In this document: piece after piece, positions 16,535-24,397 of the stretch
Layout: the number at the start of each line of letters is the position of its first letter
Numbering within the stretch: position 1 is the stretch's first letter
Source of the DNA: Methanobacteriota archaeon
GTDB lineage: Archaea > Thermoplasmatota > Poseidoniia > Poseidoniales > Thalassarchaeaceae
Reading direction: 5' to 3'
Assembly: GCA_016845345.1 (NCBI GenBank)
Contig: JAERSV010000091.1
Span: 1-38,031, forward strand
DNA: 38,031 bases
The notes under the pieces: generated by a model
What the model was told of the DNA's origin: nothing
Database searches by the model: none
What the model saw: only the letters and a program-made list of their open reading frames with translations
Program-made: the position numbers and the translations under genes

Positions 16535-17860
16535 TCAGCGACGGTCGTTTCGGCCACCACGGTTACCACCGCGTACGCTTCGGCCACCACCGCGACCACC
16601 ACGGTTACCACCGCCACCACGGCCACCGCCACCACGTCCTCCACCTGATTTTGCTTCTTGGACAGTCAACTTACGACCACCTACTTTGAGGCCTTTCAGA
16701 TTTGGAAGGGCTTTCTTTCCTTCGGAATGGCTTGCGTAAGTAACAAATGCGAATCCTTTACTTTTTCCTGTTTCACGGTCTGTAGCGATGTGCACTTCTT
16801 TCAATTCGCCATGTTCAGCGAATAAAGCAGAGAGTTCCTCTTCATTCACTTCGTATGGTATACCACCGATGAACATCTTGAATCCGGCTGTTTCCTGTGC
16901 TGCATCTCTTGCGGCGAGTAGAATTTTTCTTTCGGCTGACAACTCATCAGGTGTTGCCTCCCCATTCTCAATTTTTTCCATACAGGGTCGGCAACGAATT
17001 GGCTTCCCTGGTGTGGGTTTGAATGGCACTTCACACTTATCCGAACAAAGTGTGCATGTGGTTTTGTGCATTTCACGGCGTGGTCGGTCCCCACGCCCTC
17101 TACCACCGCCATCACCGCGGCCAAGGAATTTCTTTGGAATTTCATGGACAGTTCCTCTGCGATAGTCTGCTAAAGGAGACAAATATGGACGGGAGCCGTC
17201 ATGGGAGAGGCGAGCCTCAGCATCAGAATTCCATCGCTCGCCGCCACGGTTTAAGGCATCAAACCCACTTCCTTCCTCAAAGAATCCGTGGCCGTAATCA
17301 TCAGCCAATGCTCGATAAGCAGTGTAGTCACAACGACTACAAGCGACATTGAAATCCTCTTTTTCATCGCTTGGAGAAAGAATCTCTCCACAAGCTGGAC
17401 AAGCAGCGTGTAGAACACCATAGCGTGGTTTTGGCTTTGTTGTGAGTTTCATAATTGGTTTGGTTTGAAGCACTTCACCGCGAATTACGTCGTTCATGCG
17501 CATTGCGTCACCGGGAGCGGGAAGAAATCGATTTACGACTTCAGCAACAAATAAATCCCCAAACAATTGTTCTGCAGGGAGGTCTCGGAAAGAATTTCCT
17601 TCAACATGCAAAATTTTGATTTCAGCAGTCTTGTTTTGTAACCTGCTAACCTGTCCAATAACAACATCACCAACAACTGGGGTAAGAGGTCCGCCATTGA
17701 CCGAGGAAACCGAAACTGAACCATCAGTTAGAGATACAACTCCAACTTGTGTAGCGATAAGTGCCCCATCAACTTCTGTCACCCCTGTGCCTGCATCTCC
17801 TGATAGTTCGATCTTTTCACCTGGGGTGACAAAATTTCCATCAGTAACTGTGCTTGACAT
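16535..17860 (-). CDS. csl4: Csl4-type exosome cap protein fused to a zinc knuckle, an RRM and an RGG tail
   Basis: 441 aa from the ATG at 17860. Residues 10-150 match archaeal Csl4: VTPGEKIELSGDAGTGV..., IATQVGVVSL and an S1 barrel starting GDVVIGQVSRLQNKTAEIKI. The Csl4 zinc ribbon follows (CPACG at 154, CSRCDY at 174), where ordinary Csl4 ends (~180-200 aa). Here the chain continues with a low-complexity linker, a second zinc element (TTCTLCSDKCEVPFKPTPG then RCRPC, ~268-293), a canonical RRM (RNP2 MFIGGIP ~329, RNP1 KGFAFVTY ~368) and a 36-residue Gly/Arg tail (406-441). Csl4 and DnaG cap the archaeal exosome and help choose substrates, so the extra domains should widen RNA binding. The radical SAM gene follows at three bases; the METTL5-like gene ends 76 bases upstream. 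An in-frame extension upstream of 17860 is not Csl4-like. Confidence 0.9.
   Translation of the reverse strand: MSSTVTDGNFVTPGEKIELSGDAGTGVTEVDGALIATQVGVVSLTDGSVSVSSVNGGPLTPVVGDVVIGQVSRLQNKTAEIKILHVEGNSFRDLPAEQLFGDLFVAEVVNRFLPAPGDAMRMNDVIRGEVLQTKPIMKLTTKPKPRYGVLHAACPACGEILSPSDEKEDFNVACSRCDYTAYRALADDYGHGFFEEGSGFDALNRGGERWNSDAEARLSHDGSRPYLSPLADYRRGTVHEIPKKFLGRGDGGGRGRGDRPRREMHKTTCTLCSDKCEVPFKPTPGKPIRCRPCMEKIENGEATPDELSAERKILLAARDAAQETAGFKMFIGGIPYEVNEEELSALFAEHGELKEVHIATDRETGKSKGFAFVTYASHSEGKKALPNLKGLKVGGRKLTVQEAKSGGGRGGGGRGGGGNRGGRGGGRSVRGGNRGGRNDRR
16538..16645. repeat. Gly/Arg (RGG)-coding low-complexity repeat
   Basis: Short imperfect repeats of CCACCACGG/CCGCCACC on the plus strand encode the RGG tail of the Csl4 fusion. 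They are coding microrepeats in frame with the protein, not an array of spacers, and could vary in length between strains. Confidence 0.8.
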
Positions 17861-17936
17861 TGGAATAGGTCTCCTGAAGGCATCTCTACGAGATGGATTA
17901 GTAACCTGCCGAGCCGACTGGGGTTTTTGAAGGCGT

Positions 17937-18593
17937 CTATCTAACAAAACGCCAACATTTCACGGCAGTCTCTGTCATACTCCGCGAATGGTGTTCATAA
18001 TTTGCTGGTAGTCTAAAAGTTTCATCAAGCAAAACTTCACCATGCCAACCAAGTTCTTTTCCTAGTGCTGGTGGGTGAGTAGCGTTCGCAGAGTGGAGAA
18101 GGTGAATTGATTTGGCGGGAGAAGAAAATGCGAGTTGAAGAAAAGGGCGGTCAGCCTTTGCTTTTTGAAATCCCCATGGCGGATTCATGATTAGTAAATC
18201 ACACTCGAGGTCTTCGGGCCACTGCTTCCACTCAGTCAAATCTTGAACAAGAAGTTCTGCTCGTTCATTCAGGTTAAGTTTAGTCAACCCCTCACTCGCT
18301 TTGCTAGATGCATCAGAATCAATTTCTAGCAGGGTTGCATGAGCGCCTCCAGCAAGAAGAAGGCCAATCCCTAGTATGCCGTTACCCGCTCCAAGGTCAA
18401 GAATTTTAGATTCTGGGTTGAGATCGCCCGCCTCAACAATTGCTGAAATCCAGCGGGCAGCAAAATCACCCTCGGTGCTATATTGTTCAAGTTCAACTGA
18501 ATTTTGTGGGTGCTTTGGCAGTTGGGAAAGAGTCATCGCGAGTCGGCGAAGCCCCCCTGCCATGTATCTTGGGAGGCGCTCATGTGAAATCAA
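17937..18593 (-). CDS. METTL5-like RNA N6-adenine methyltransferase (COG2263)
   Basis: 218 aa; TTG start at 18593. The order of motifs follows METTL5: VELEQYSTEGDFAARW before the core (METTL5 'LEQYpT...aA'), the SAM loop ILDLGAGNGILGIG (~64-77), LLEIDSD, the catalytic IMNPPWGFQKAKADRPFLQ (NPPW at 137-140, the N6-adenine signature) and, near the end, FRLPANYEHHSRS, parallel to 'LPasYkfHkk'. In eukaryotes METTL5 with TRMT112 makes m6A in 18S rRNA, so the likely target here is 16S rRNA or another structured RNA. From memory, COG2263 genes often lie near csl4 in archaea. An inverted repeat ATCGTT-CGCT-AACGAT at 18607-18622 lies just ahead of the start. Confidence 0.9.
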   Translation of the reverse strand: MISHERLPRYMAGGLRRLAMTLSQLPKHPQNSVELEQYSTEGDFAARWISAIVEAGDLNPESKILDLGAGNGILGIGLLLAGGAHATLLEIDSDASSKASEGLTKLNLNERAELLVQDLTEWKQWPEDLECDLLIMNPPWGFQKAKADRPFLQLAFSSPAKSIHLLHSANATHPPALGKELGWHGEVLLDETFRLPANYEHHSRSMTETAVKCWRFVR

Positions 18594-18667
18594 ACCGCGC
18601 CCAAGTATCGTTCGCTAACGATTATTCGGAGCAAATATTCTCTGTGGTAAAAGTCACCAAGTGAGTC

Positions 18668-18979
18668 TCAAATATCACGCATGAGGTCTTTTAGGCTGTT
18701 TGTTGTTACTTTTGTTGAATTGAGGTGAACGCCATTATTCACGTCTTTGTAGGTACTACCGTTGTTTTCGTTTGCTTGTACTGCAGCAATTGTTTTCTGC
18801 GTCTCAGAATGGCTTTGTGATACGCTTTTTCCACTGCGTTTACTGGCTAAAGCGATGGCCTCGTTTCGCAGTTTAATCATCAATTTCTCGCCGGGTAAAT
18901 TACCCCCACAAAAACGACAAAACATCTTCACATCATCTTGCTGTTCACTACACGCTGGACAGTAAACCATGTGATTCAT
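18668..18979 (-). CDS. Small zinc-ribbon protein, function unknown
   Basis: 103 aa. The first ~25 residues hold one zinc ribbon, YCPACSEQQDDVKMFCRFCG (C-x2-C, C-x2-C). A basic helical stretch (KLMIKLRNEAIALASKRSGK) and a Ser/Thr/Asn-rich tail follow, ending in LKDLMRDI. Many archaeal proteins start with such a 'double zinc ribbon', and it says little about function. It lies 74 bases upstream of the METTL5-like gene in the same direction, so it may belong to the same RNA-processing cluster. Coding status rests on the ribbon and on its position filling the gap. Confidence 0.7.
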   Translation of the reverse strand: MNHMVYCPACSEQQDDVKMFCRFCGGNLPGEKLMIKLRNEAIALASKRSGKSVSQSHSETQKTIAAVQANENNGSTYKDVNNGVHLNSTKVTTNSLKDLMRDI

Positions 18980-19071
18980 CTTTGGCCGGAAAACGATTGC
19001 AATTTAACTTGCCGCCGAATGGTATTAACAAAGTCTTCACTGGCAATATTTCTAATTCAATTATTGTGAAC

Positions 19072-20175
19072 TTAACTTGCATTTTCGATTAAGATTGTCC
19101 ACACATCTAATCCGGCTGCTGTGGCTCGTTCTGAAACTTCAACAAAGGCAGGACTTTCAAGAATTTGTTCGGTTTCCAATCCACCAACTTTCAACAATTG
19201 GATAATATCAATAAGTTCTGTATGGATTTCTACACCTTCATCATCGTCAGTACTAATTTGTGATTCTGCCACTTGTTCAGTAGATTCTACAATCACTGGT
19301 TCTTCCTCAACTTTTGCGGGCTCAACAATTGGTGCTTCCACTACCTTCGGTGCTAGGTTTTGAGCTGGTGGTGCCTCCATGGCTTGTGGTTCTGGTTCTG
19401 GTTCCGCTGGGGCACTAGCACTGAAATTTGGGATTGAAACTGGTCCCGATGGCATGACGAATGCTGGTGCCGGTGGAGCCGCAGGGGCTGGCGAGGGTGG
19501 AGCCGCGGGGGCTGGTTCGTGTGGGGTGGCAGCCACCGCCGGCGCATCTGCGCTACCAACTCCAAAACTATGGGTTAAGTCTGCTAATTTGCCGGCAAAT
19601 GCTGAATCACTAGATACTTCCACCCCACCTGCATTTTCAGCAACCGGGGTAGGAGTAGATGGAATACCAGTTGGGGCAGTTGTGGCTGTTGGAATTGTAA
19701 GCCAAGCCTTCGCAACAATTTCAAGTGGTGCTGTTTGGAGGGGTAGTACCTCAATTTGCTCTAGCCAAGGGTCGCGAAACATCGTCCACTTTGTTGAGTC
19801 GTAAGTATCAGCATCTTCGGATGGGGTGATGATCACTTCTTCGCGAAGCCAGTCATCTTTAGAGAGTGGGCCAACCCACTTTCCAAGGTCCTCTAAGGCA
19901 ACATCAAGAAACATGAACGAAGCGGTTTTTGGGTCAAGCCCGTTGTTTTGGATCTCATCCACTTCTTTCCGGGGACGATAAAATAAGGACCAGCATGCAT
20001 GTTTGAGTGAGAGAGTAGCAGCATGAGCCTCAAACTTCTGCCTGTGATGCCGTTGAATAAGAATCAAAATTTGTGTCCTCTGATGTCCCTGTTGCCAGTT
20101 TTGTCCGAGTTGTTGTGGCACCGACTTTGTGAGGCTCGACAGGGAAACTCCTGTTACGATTTCAACTTGTGACAT
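19072..20175 (-). CDS. Protein with Pro/Ala-rich linker, function unknown
   Basis: 367 aa; the ATG at 20175 is preferred, though a GTG three codons earlier is equally possible. Three parts are visible. An N-terminal folded region (~1-160) includes TQILILIQRHHRQKFEAHAAT, then FYRPRKEVDEI and a segment rich in Trp and Asp. A 130-residue Ala/Pro/Glu linker follows. The C-terminal helical block (~300-367) has DDDEGVEIHTELIDIIQLL and ends in VWTILIENAS. No signal peptide or membrane helix is seen, so it is probably cytoplasmic. The long linker with conserved-looking ends suggests a tether between two binding modules. It lies 45 bases downstream of asd in the same direction. I do not recognise the family. 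Confidence 0.72.
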   Translation of the reverse strand: MSQVEIVTGVSLSSLTKSVPQQLGQNWQQGHQRTQILILIQRHHRQKFEAHAATLSLKHACWSLFYRPRKEVDEIQNNGLDPKTASFMFLDVALEDLGKWVGPLSKDDWLREEVIITPSEDADTYDSTKWTMFRDPWLEQIEVLPLQTAPLEIVAKAWLTIPTATTAPTGIPSTPTPVAENAGGVEVSSDSAFAGKLADLTHSFGVGSADAPAVAATPHEPAPAAPPSPAPAAPPAPAFVMPSGPVSIPNFSASAPAEPEPEPQAMEAPPAQNLAPKVVEAPIVEPAKVEEEPVIVESTEQVAESQISTDDDEGVEIHTELIDIIQLLKVGGLETEQILESPAFVEVSERATAAGLDVWTILIENAS

Positions 20176-20220
20176 ACCTTTCACGCCGGCGAGTCAGCGC
20201 ACCGGTTAGAAGGATTTTGC

Positions 20221-21318
20221 CTAAACGAGTAATCCTTGTTGGAATGCGAGTTCGGCTAAGAGTAGGCAACCACCCGCTGCCCCACGAATCGTATTTTCAG
20301 AAAAAGCAGTGAAACTTAATTGGTTATCTGATAATTGTAAATCTGAGACCACAACTGACATTCCAGAACGTAAATCGTAAGCAGGGTCCGGATTATCGAT
20401 AGACGTCGCTCCTGCCCATTGGTGAATTTTGGGGTTGATTGAGGAGTTCTCCACAATGATTGGTTTTAGTGGGGCTGATGGCAATTCTAATTGCTGAGGT
20501 AATGATGTAAAGTTTTTGAAAAGTGTAGAAATTTCTTCTTCGCTAGTAGTCCTAGATAATTCCACATTCACCCTGACAAGGTGGCCAAAATCTCTCATCA
20601 CTCGCTTACATGAAATATCAGTCGCAAAATTTGCTGGTGTGACTTCATTACCATTTACTTCACCAAGTAGCCTGTGCGCTTCTTCGGCGATTTTTTCCGC
20701 TTCACCGGGTATTTCAGGTGCTACTACTCCGGATTGTTTTGCGTCAGTAATCATCTGTAGTCCGCCTCCTGAAAGTGATTGTTCACTTTGAACTTGGATT
20801 GAGTTGATGCCAATTTTATCAACAATAGGTTTCAGAGGGATTGTGACTGGCATAACAGTGCAATTTGTGGAACAGATGATTGAACCTCCCTGATATTTTG
20901 ATTTTTGACTATCAACAAGGGCGAGGTGGTTTGGATTTACCTCAGGTATTACGAGTGGTACCTCGCTGTCCATTCGATGAGGAGCAGAATTGGAGAAAAC
21001 ATGTTTACCAGCCTGTCTCAGTATTGGCTCAATTTCAAGTGCTGCTTCAGATGGAAGGGCCGAAAAAACCAATTGGATGTTTAATTTTCCCAATTGGAAG
21101 TTCAAATCAATGTTTGGGCAGGAAATCACCTCAAGTTCAGGGAGTTTTGGTCGTGGTACGGGGAGATTCCAAGTTAGTTGATTAAGTGATTTTCCAGCAT
21201 TTTCTGGAGTGCCGAAAACAGCAACCAGTTCAAACCACGGGTGGTTGGCTAAGCGTTGCTGGAATCGCTGTGAGACAATTCCGCTGGAACCGAGTAGTGC
21301 AACCTTCTCTTTCATCAT
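20221..21318 (-). CDS. asd: Aspartate-semialdehyde dehydrogenase (archaeal/fungal type)
   Basis: Second step of the aspartate pathway (aspartyl phosphate to aspartate semialdehyde, NADPH), feeding Lys, Met, Thr and Ile synthesis. N-terminal Rossmann loop VALLGSSGIVSQRF; FSNSAPHRM; catalytic Cys153 in IICSTNCTVMPVTI; the acid-base His246 in RDFGHLVRVNVEL; and LSGGGLQMI. The last two, plus 365 aa, fit the archaeal/fungal branch. A start ATG-ATG follows GGAGAT. Upstream is a 121-bp region shared with rmuC that contains a striking palindrome array. Downstream genes are closely spaced on the same strand. Confidence 0.93.
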   Translation of the reverse strand: MMKEKVALLGSSGIVSQRFQQRLANHPWFELVAVFGTPENAGKSLNQLTWNLPVPRPKLPELEVISCPNIDLNFQLGKLNIQLVFSALPSEAALEIEPILRQAGKHVFSNSAPHRMDSEVPLVIPEVNPNHLALVDSQKSKYQGGSIICSTNCTVMPVTIPLKPIVDKIGINSIQVQSEQSLSGGGLQMITDAKQSGVVAPEIPGEAEKIAEEAHRLLGEVNGNEVTPANFATDISCKRVMRDFGHLVRVNVELSRTTSEEEISTLFKNFTSLPQQLELPSAPLKPIIVENSSINPKIHQWAGATSIDNPDPAYDLRSGMSVVVSDLQLSDNQLSFTAFSENTIRGAAGGCLLLAELAFQQGLLV

Positions 21319-21364
21319 CCATCTCCTAATTTCTCCGACTCAGCCACTTCTTCATAGCAACGTC

Positions 21365-21405
21365 GGTTGAACGACATATTCTTGAACCGCCGGTTCAAGT
21401 TCAAC
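21365..21405. promoter_or_regulatory. Nested palindrome array, probable operator between asd and rmuC
   Basis: A perfect palindrome CTTGAACCG-C-CGGTTCAAG (21381-21399) is flanked by an outer inverted pair, GTTGAAC at 21366-21372 and GTTCAAC at 21399-21405. That makes four TTGAAC/GTTCAA half-sites in 41 bp. A TATA-like CATATAG for rmuC lies directly to its right (~21411-21417). Symmetry and position between divergent starts are typical of a dimer or tetramer repressor site controlling one or both genes. The cognate regulator is not in this window. Confidence 0.65.
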
Positions 21406-21439
21406 TTATTCATATAGGGTGGCATCAAGAGGTAAGACG

Positions 21440-22696
21440 ATGGTAGAAGCAGTTAGTATGATTATGGCAATAATTGGCCTTGGGATTGGCATGGCAGTTG
21501 GTTGGTTGATTGCAAAGAATCGATATTCAACAGATTTAGTACGTTCCCAAGAGAGGATGCTAGCCCAAGAGGAAGCGATGGAGGCAAGCAAAGAGATATT
21601 GCATCTTCAAATGAGTAAGGTTGCAAAGGATGTTGCAAGTCAGAATTCAGAGGATTTCTTACGGCTTGCAGAAGAACGCCTCGGCAAGGTCCAATCAGAG
21701 TCTGGAAAGGATTTGGAAGCACGTAAAAAAGAAGTTGAGAACCTCATCAAACCAATTCAAGATGGGTTGACAAAATTAGAGAAAGCAGCGACTGATATGG
21801 AAACAAAGCGAGAAGGTGCTTATCAAGGCCTCAAGAGAACTGTGGACACATTACACAAACAGACAACAGATCTTCGTGACACGAATGTGCAACTCTCGAC
21901 TGCCCTTCGAGGTTCAATCCAAGCTAGGGGAAATTGGGGCCAAATATCGCTAAAGAATATTGTCAAAGCTGCTGGTATGCTAGAACATTGTGATTTTGAT
22001 GTTGAGTTTACTTTGAAGTCAGGGAAAGGAGGTGCACGTGTTGATTTACTTGCCAAGATTCCTGGTGGCGGAGATATCCCAGTGGATGCAAAAGTCCCAC
22101 TCGCTTCATATTGGGATGCATTGGAGATAACAGAGCCAGAGAAACGTTTGTTGAAGATGGCGGAACACGCTAAAGAAGTCAAGAAACATATTGATGATTT
22201 AGTTAAACGGGATTATCCATCACTGATGGATGGTACAGATTTTACGGTGATGTTTATTCCCGCTGAACCAATCCTTTCAGCAGCCTATGAAATTGACCCA
22301 GAGTTACAGGAATATGCTTTCAGAAAACAGATATTAATCGCAACGCCTGTGACTTTGATGGCACTGTTGAAAACAGTTGCAATTTATTGGAATCAAGTTT
22401 CGATGGCAGAAAATGCAAAAGAAATCCGTTCTGCAGCCAGAGCGTTTTATGATAGAGCAGCAAAATTTGGAGAAGACCTAGCCAAAATTGGCAGAGGTCT
22501 TTCATCGGCGGTTACAGGGTATAATGATGCAGTTGGAGCCTACGATGGAAGTATGATTCCTGCTGGTGAAAAATTGAAGAAACTCAAAGTTGCAGAAGGC
22601 GCGGCAAGAGATATCACGGATAAAAATCCACAATTAATCTCAACATCAGTAAGGACAGTCACAAAATTATCCCTGCCTACCAATGAAGAAGAGTGA
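21440..22696 (+). CDS. rmuC: RmuC-family protein (putative DNA recombination nuclease)
   Basis: 418 aa; ATG at 21440 follows AGAGGTAAG, preferred over the GTG at 21419. An N-terminal membrane anchor (MIMAIIGLGIGMAVGWLIA) is followed by a long coiled coil (~25-165) and then the RmuC domain: RGNWGQISLKNIVKAAGM, GARVDLLAKIPGGGDIPVDA with the PD-(D/E)xK-like core, AYEIDPELQEYAFRK and ILIATPVTLMALLKTVAI. E. coli RmuC limits inversions between short inverted repeats; it is predicted to be a nuclease, but its activity is poorly described. This is a bacterial-style gene in an archaeal setting. It overlaps no confirmed neighbour; the epimerase follows by 34 bases. Confidence 0.92.
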   Translation: MVEAVSMIMAIIGLGIGMAVGWLIAKNRYSTDLVRSQERMLAQEEAMEASKEILHLQMSKVAKDVASQNSEDFLRLAEERLGKVQSESGKDLEARKKEVENLIKPIQDGLTKLEKAATDMETKREGAYQGLKRTVDTLHKQTTDLRDTNVQLSTALRGSIQARGNWGQISLKNIVKAAGMLEHCDFDVEFTLKSGKGGARVDLLAKIPGGGDIPVDAKVPLASYWDALEITEPEKRLLKMAEHAKEVKKHIDDLVKRDYPSLMDGTDFTVMFIPAEPILSAAYEIDPELQEYAFRKQILIATPVTLMALLKTVAIYWNQVSMAENAKEIRSAARAFYDRAAKFGEDLAKIGRGLSSAVTGYNDAVGAYDGSMIPAGEKLKKLKVAEGAARDITDKNPQLISTSVRTVTKLSLPTNEEE

Positions 22697-22730
22697 AGTC
22701 CTAAAGCCGCCTTCCTACTGTGATGGATTG

Positions 22731-23657
22731 ATGGAATGGGCAGGGAAGCACGTCTTAGTCACAGGCGGGGCTGGATTCATCGGTTCTCATCTCTCGGCTA
22801 AACTTCTCTCTTTAGGAGCAAGTGTGACAGTCGTAGACGACCTATCGGCTGGAGACATGGGTAGGGTTCCAAAAGGTGTGGAATTAATTGAAGGATGCAT
22901 CACCGACACCTCGTCGTTATCAGACGCAATCCAAGGTTCAGATGCGATATTTCATCTTGCAGCAATCGCATCAGTTCCATTGTGTGAAGCCGACCCAGCG
23001 TGGTCTGATAAAGTAAATCTTCAAGCAAGCCTCGAGATTATTTCATCAGCAAATTGCCCCGTTATCTTTGCTAGTAGTGCAGCAATTTATGGCGAACCGA
23101 TTGAAATCCCAATTGCAGAGAATCATCCGATTTCACCTGTCGGGTATTATGGTCAGCAGAAAGCCACTATTGATGCCAATATCTGTTCGTTAGATTCGCA
23201 ATCAACACCAGCCTGTGCACTACGATTCTTCAATGTCTATGGCGAAGGGCAGGACCCTTCTTCACAATATAGCGGCGTATTATCAATTTTTATTGATAGA
23301 GCATCAACTGGACGCCAAATTTCTATTTTTGGTGATGGCGAACAAACACGTGATTTCATTCATGTTTCAGATGTTGTACAAGCTCTACTCTTGACAGGTA
23401 ATTCTCTTGTTGAGAGTGGCGTCTCATCACCAGCACACGCGTCAGCGTTCAACATTTGTACAGGCTCTCCAGTCACCCTCAATGAGGTGGTGAGTCTGAT
23501 ATCAGCCCATGTAGAAGAAGAGATTTCTGTAACCTATGAAGATGGCCGTGACGGAGATATCAAGCACAGTAGCGGCGACCCAACAAAACTTCAATCAACA
23601 TTTGATTGGAAGCCAGAAACATCTCTCTCCGATGGTATTTTGTCACTTTTTGGTTAA
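22731..23657 (+). CDS. NAD-dependent sugar-nucleotide epimerase/dehydratase (extended SDR)
   Basis: 308 aa from the ATG at 22731; an in-frame ATG at 22683 is possible but adds a non-conserved tail overlapping rmuC. Rossmann loop VLVTGGAGFIGSHLSAKL, VVDDLSAGD for NAD binding, FASSAAIYGEP, the catalytic Tyr-x3-Lys in GYYGQQKATID, ALRFFNVYGEGQDP and DGEQTRDFIHVSDVVQALLL. Closest in layout to UDP-glucose/N-acetylglucosamine 4-epimerases (GalE/WbpP-like). Exact sugar not determinable. It converges on the glycosyltransferase with a 4-bp stop overlap and likely supplies sugar nucleotides for the adjacent surface-glycan genes. Confidence 0.9.
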   Translation: MEWAGKHVLVTGGAGFIGSHLSAKLLSLGASVTVVDDLSAGDMGRVPKGVELIEGCITDTSSLSDAIQGSDAIFHLAAIASVPLCEADPAWSDKVNLQASLEIISSANCPVIFASSAAIYGEPIEIPIAENHPISPVGYYGQQKATIDANICSLDSQSTPACALRFFNVYGEGQDPSSQYSGVLSIFIDRASTGRQISIFGDGEQTRDFIHVSDVVQALLLTGNSLVESGVSSPAHASAFNICTGSPVTLNEVVSLISAHVEEEISVTYEDGRDGDIKHSSGDPTKLQSTFDWKPETSLSDGILSLFG

Positions 23658-24397
23658 TTCACCGGATATCTGAAAAATCTACGAACCAATAATTTGCGCA
23701 TTATTCTTACACCATCATGGATACTGTCCAGTTTTGCAGTTCCTAATCGATTATGATATCTGATTGGGACCTCTCTAATTCGCATCTTATTATGACAGCA
23801 AGCCGCATACATTTCTGCTTCAATTTCAAACGATATAGAATTCAGTTGCATAGCCTGAATCGCTTCTCGCTTGAAAGCCCAAAATCCAGTACATAAATCA
23901 CTGATGAAATTCCGATACAGAGCAACCGCCGCCCATGTTAGAATGTGGTTTCCTATGTAGTTCACTCGCCCCATCGCGCCATCATCCATTTCTCCTCTTA
24001 GGCGTGAACCAATTACTACATCACATCCCCCTGCATCCAAACGTCGAAGAAGATGAGGGATATCTCGGGGGTCATAAGTGCCGTCAGGGTCAAGCATCAC
24101 AAGTGCTTCATCACCACTTTCAATATAATGCTTAAACGCTTGACGTAAACCCATTCCTTTGCCAAGCCCACCGCGTTGGTCATAGACAGTCATGCCTAAA
24201 TCTCGAGCCACTTTTACTGTTCCATCAGTAGAATAGCCATCAACCAAAACGAGCCGGTGATTCCACCCCATCTTTTTCAACTCAGTAGTGGGTATCATTT
24301 CTACTACTACAGCTAGTCCTTTCACCTCATTGCGAGTCGGAAGAAGAATGGTTAGGTTCCTCATCTGCTTTTCCAACTTACCAACTCCTTCATTCAA
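23654..24397 (-). CDS. Family 2 glycosyltransferase, dolichyl-phosphate sugar synthase type (DPM1-like)
   Basis: 247 aa. The GT-A fold motifs are clear: LTILLPTRNEVKGLAVVV, LVLVDGYSTDGTVKVA, GLGKGMGLRQAF, and ALVMLDPDGTYDP with the metal-binding DxD-like Asp residues. Later come VIGSRLRGEMDDGAMG, the acceptor-side DLCTGFWAFKR and FEIEAEMYAAC. No C-terminal membrane helices, so it resembles the soluble DPM1/AglD-like group that loads mannose or glucose onto dolichyl phosphate. The ATG at 24397 overlaps the upstream membrane protein by 8 bp; an ATG at 24364 is also plausible. The upstream partner is probably the user of the lipid-linked sugar. Confidence 0.9.
   Translation of the reverse strand: MNEGVGKLEKQMRNLTILLPTRNEVKGLAVVVEMIPTTELKKMGWNHRLVLVDGYSTDGTVKVARDLGMTVYDQRGGLGKGMGLRQAFKHYIESGDEALVMLDPDGTYDPRDIPHLLRRLDAGGCDVVIGSRLRGEMDDGAMGRVNYIGNHILTWAAVALYRNFISDLCTGFWAFKREAIQAMQLNSISFEIEAEMYAACCHNKMRIREVPIRYHNRLGTAKLDSIHDGVRIMRKLLVRRFFRYPVN

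Noticed and set aside
16538-16645. Direct repeats resembling a CRISPR or satellite array
   Set aside because: They are codon-sized, have no spacers and encode the Gly/Arg tail of the Csl4 fusion in frame.
17861-17947. 29-residue N-terminal extension of the Csl4 fusion
   Set aside because: It is Arg-rich, unlike Csl4, and nearly reaches into the upstream methylase; the ATG at 17860 begins just before the family's conserved VTPGEKI.
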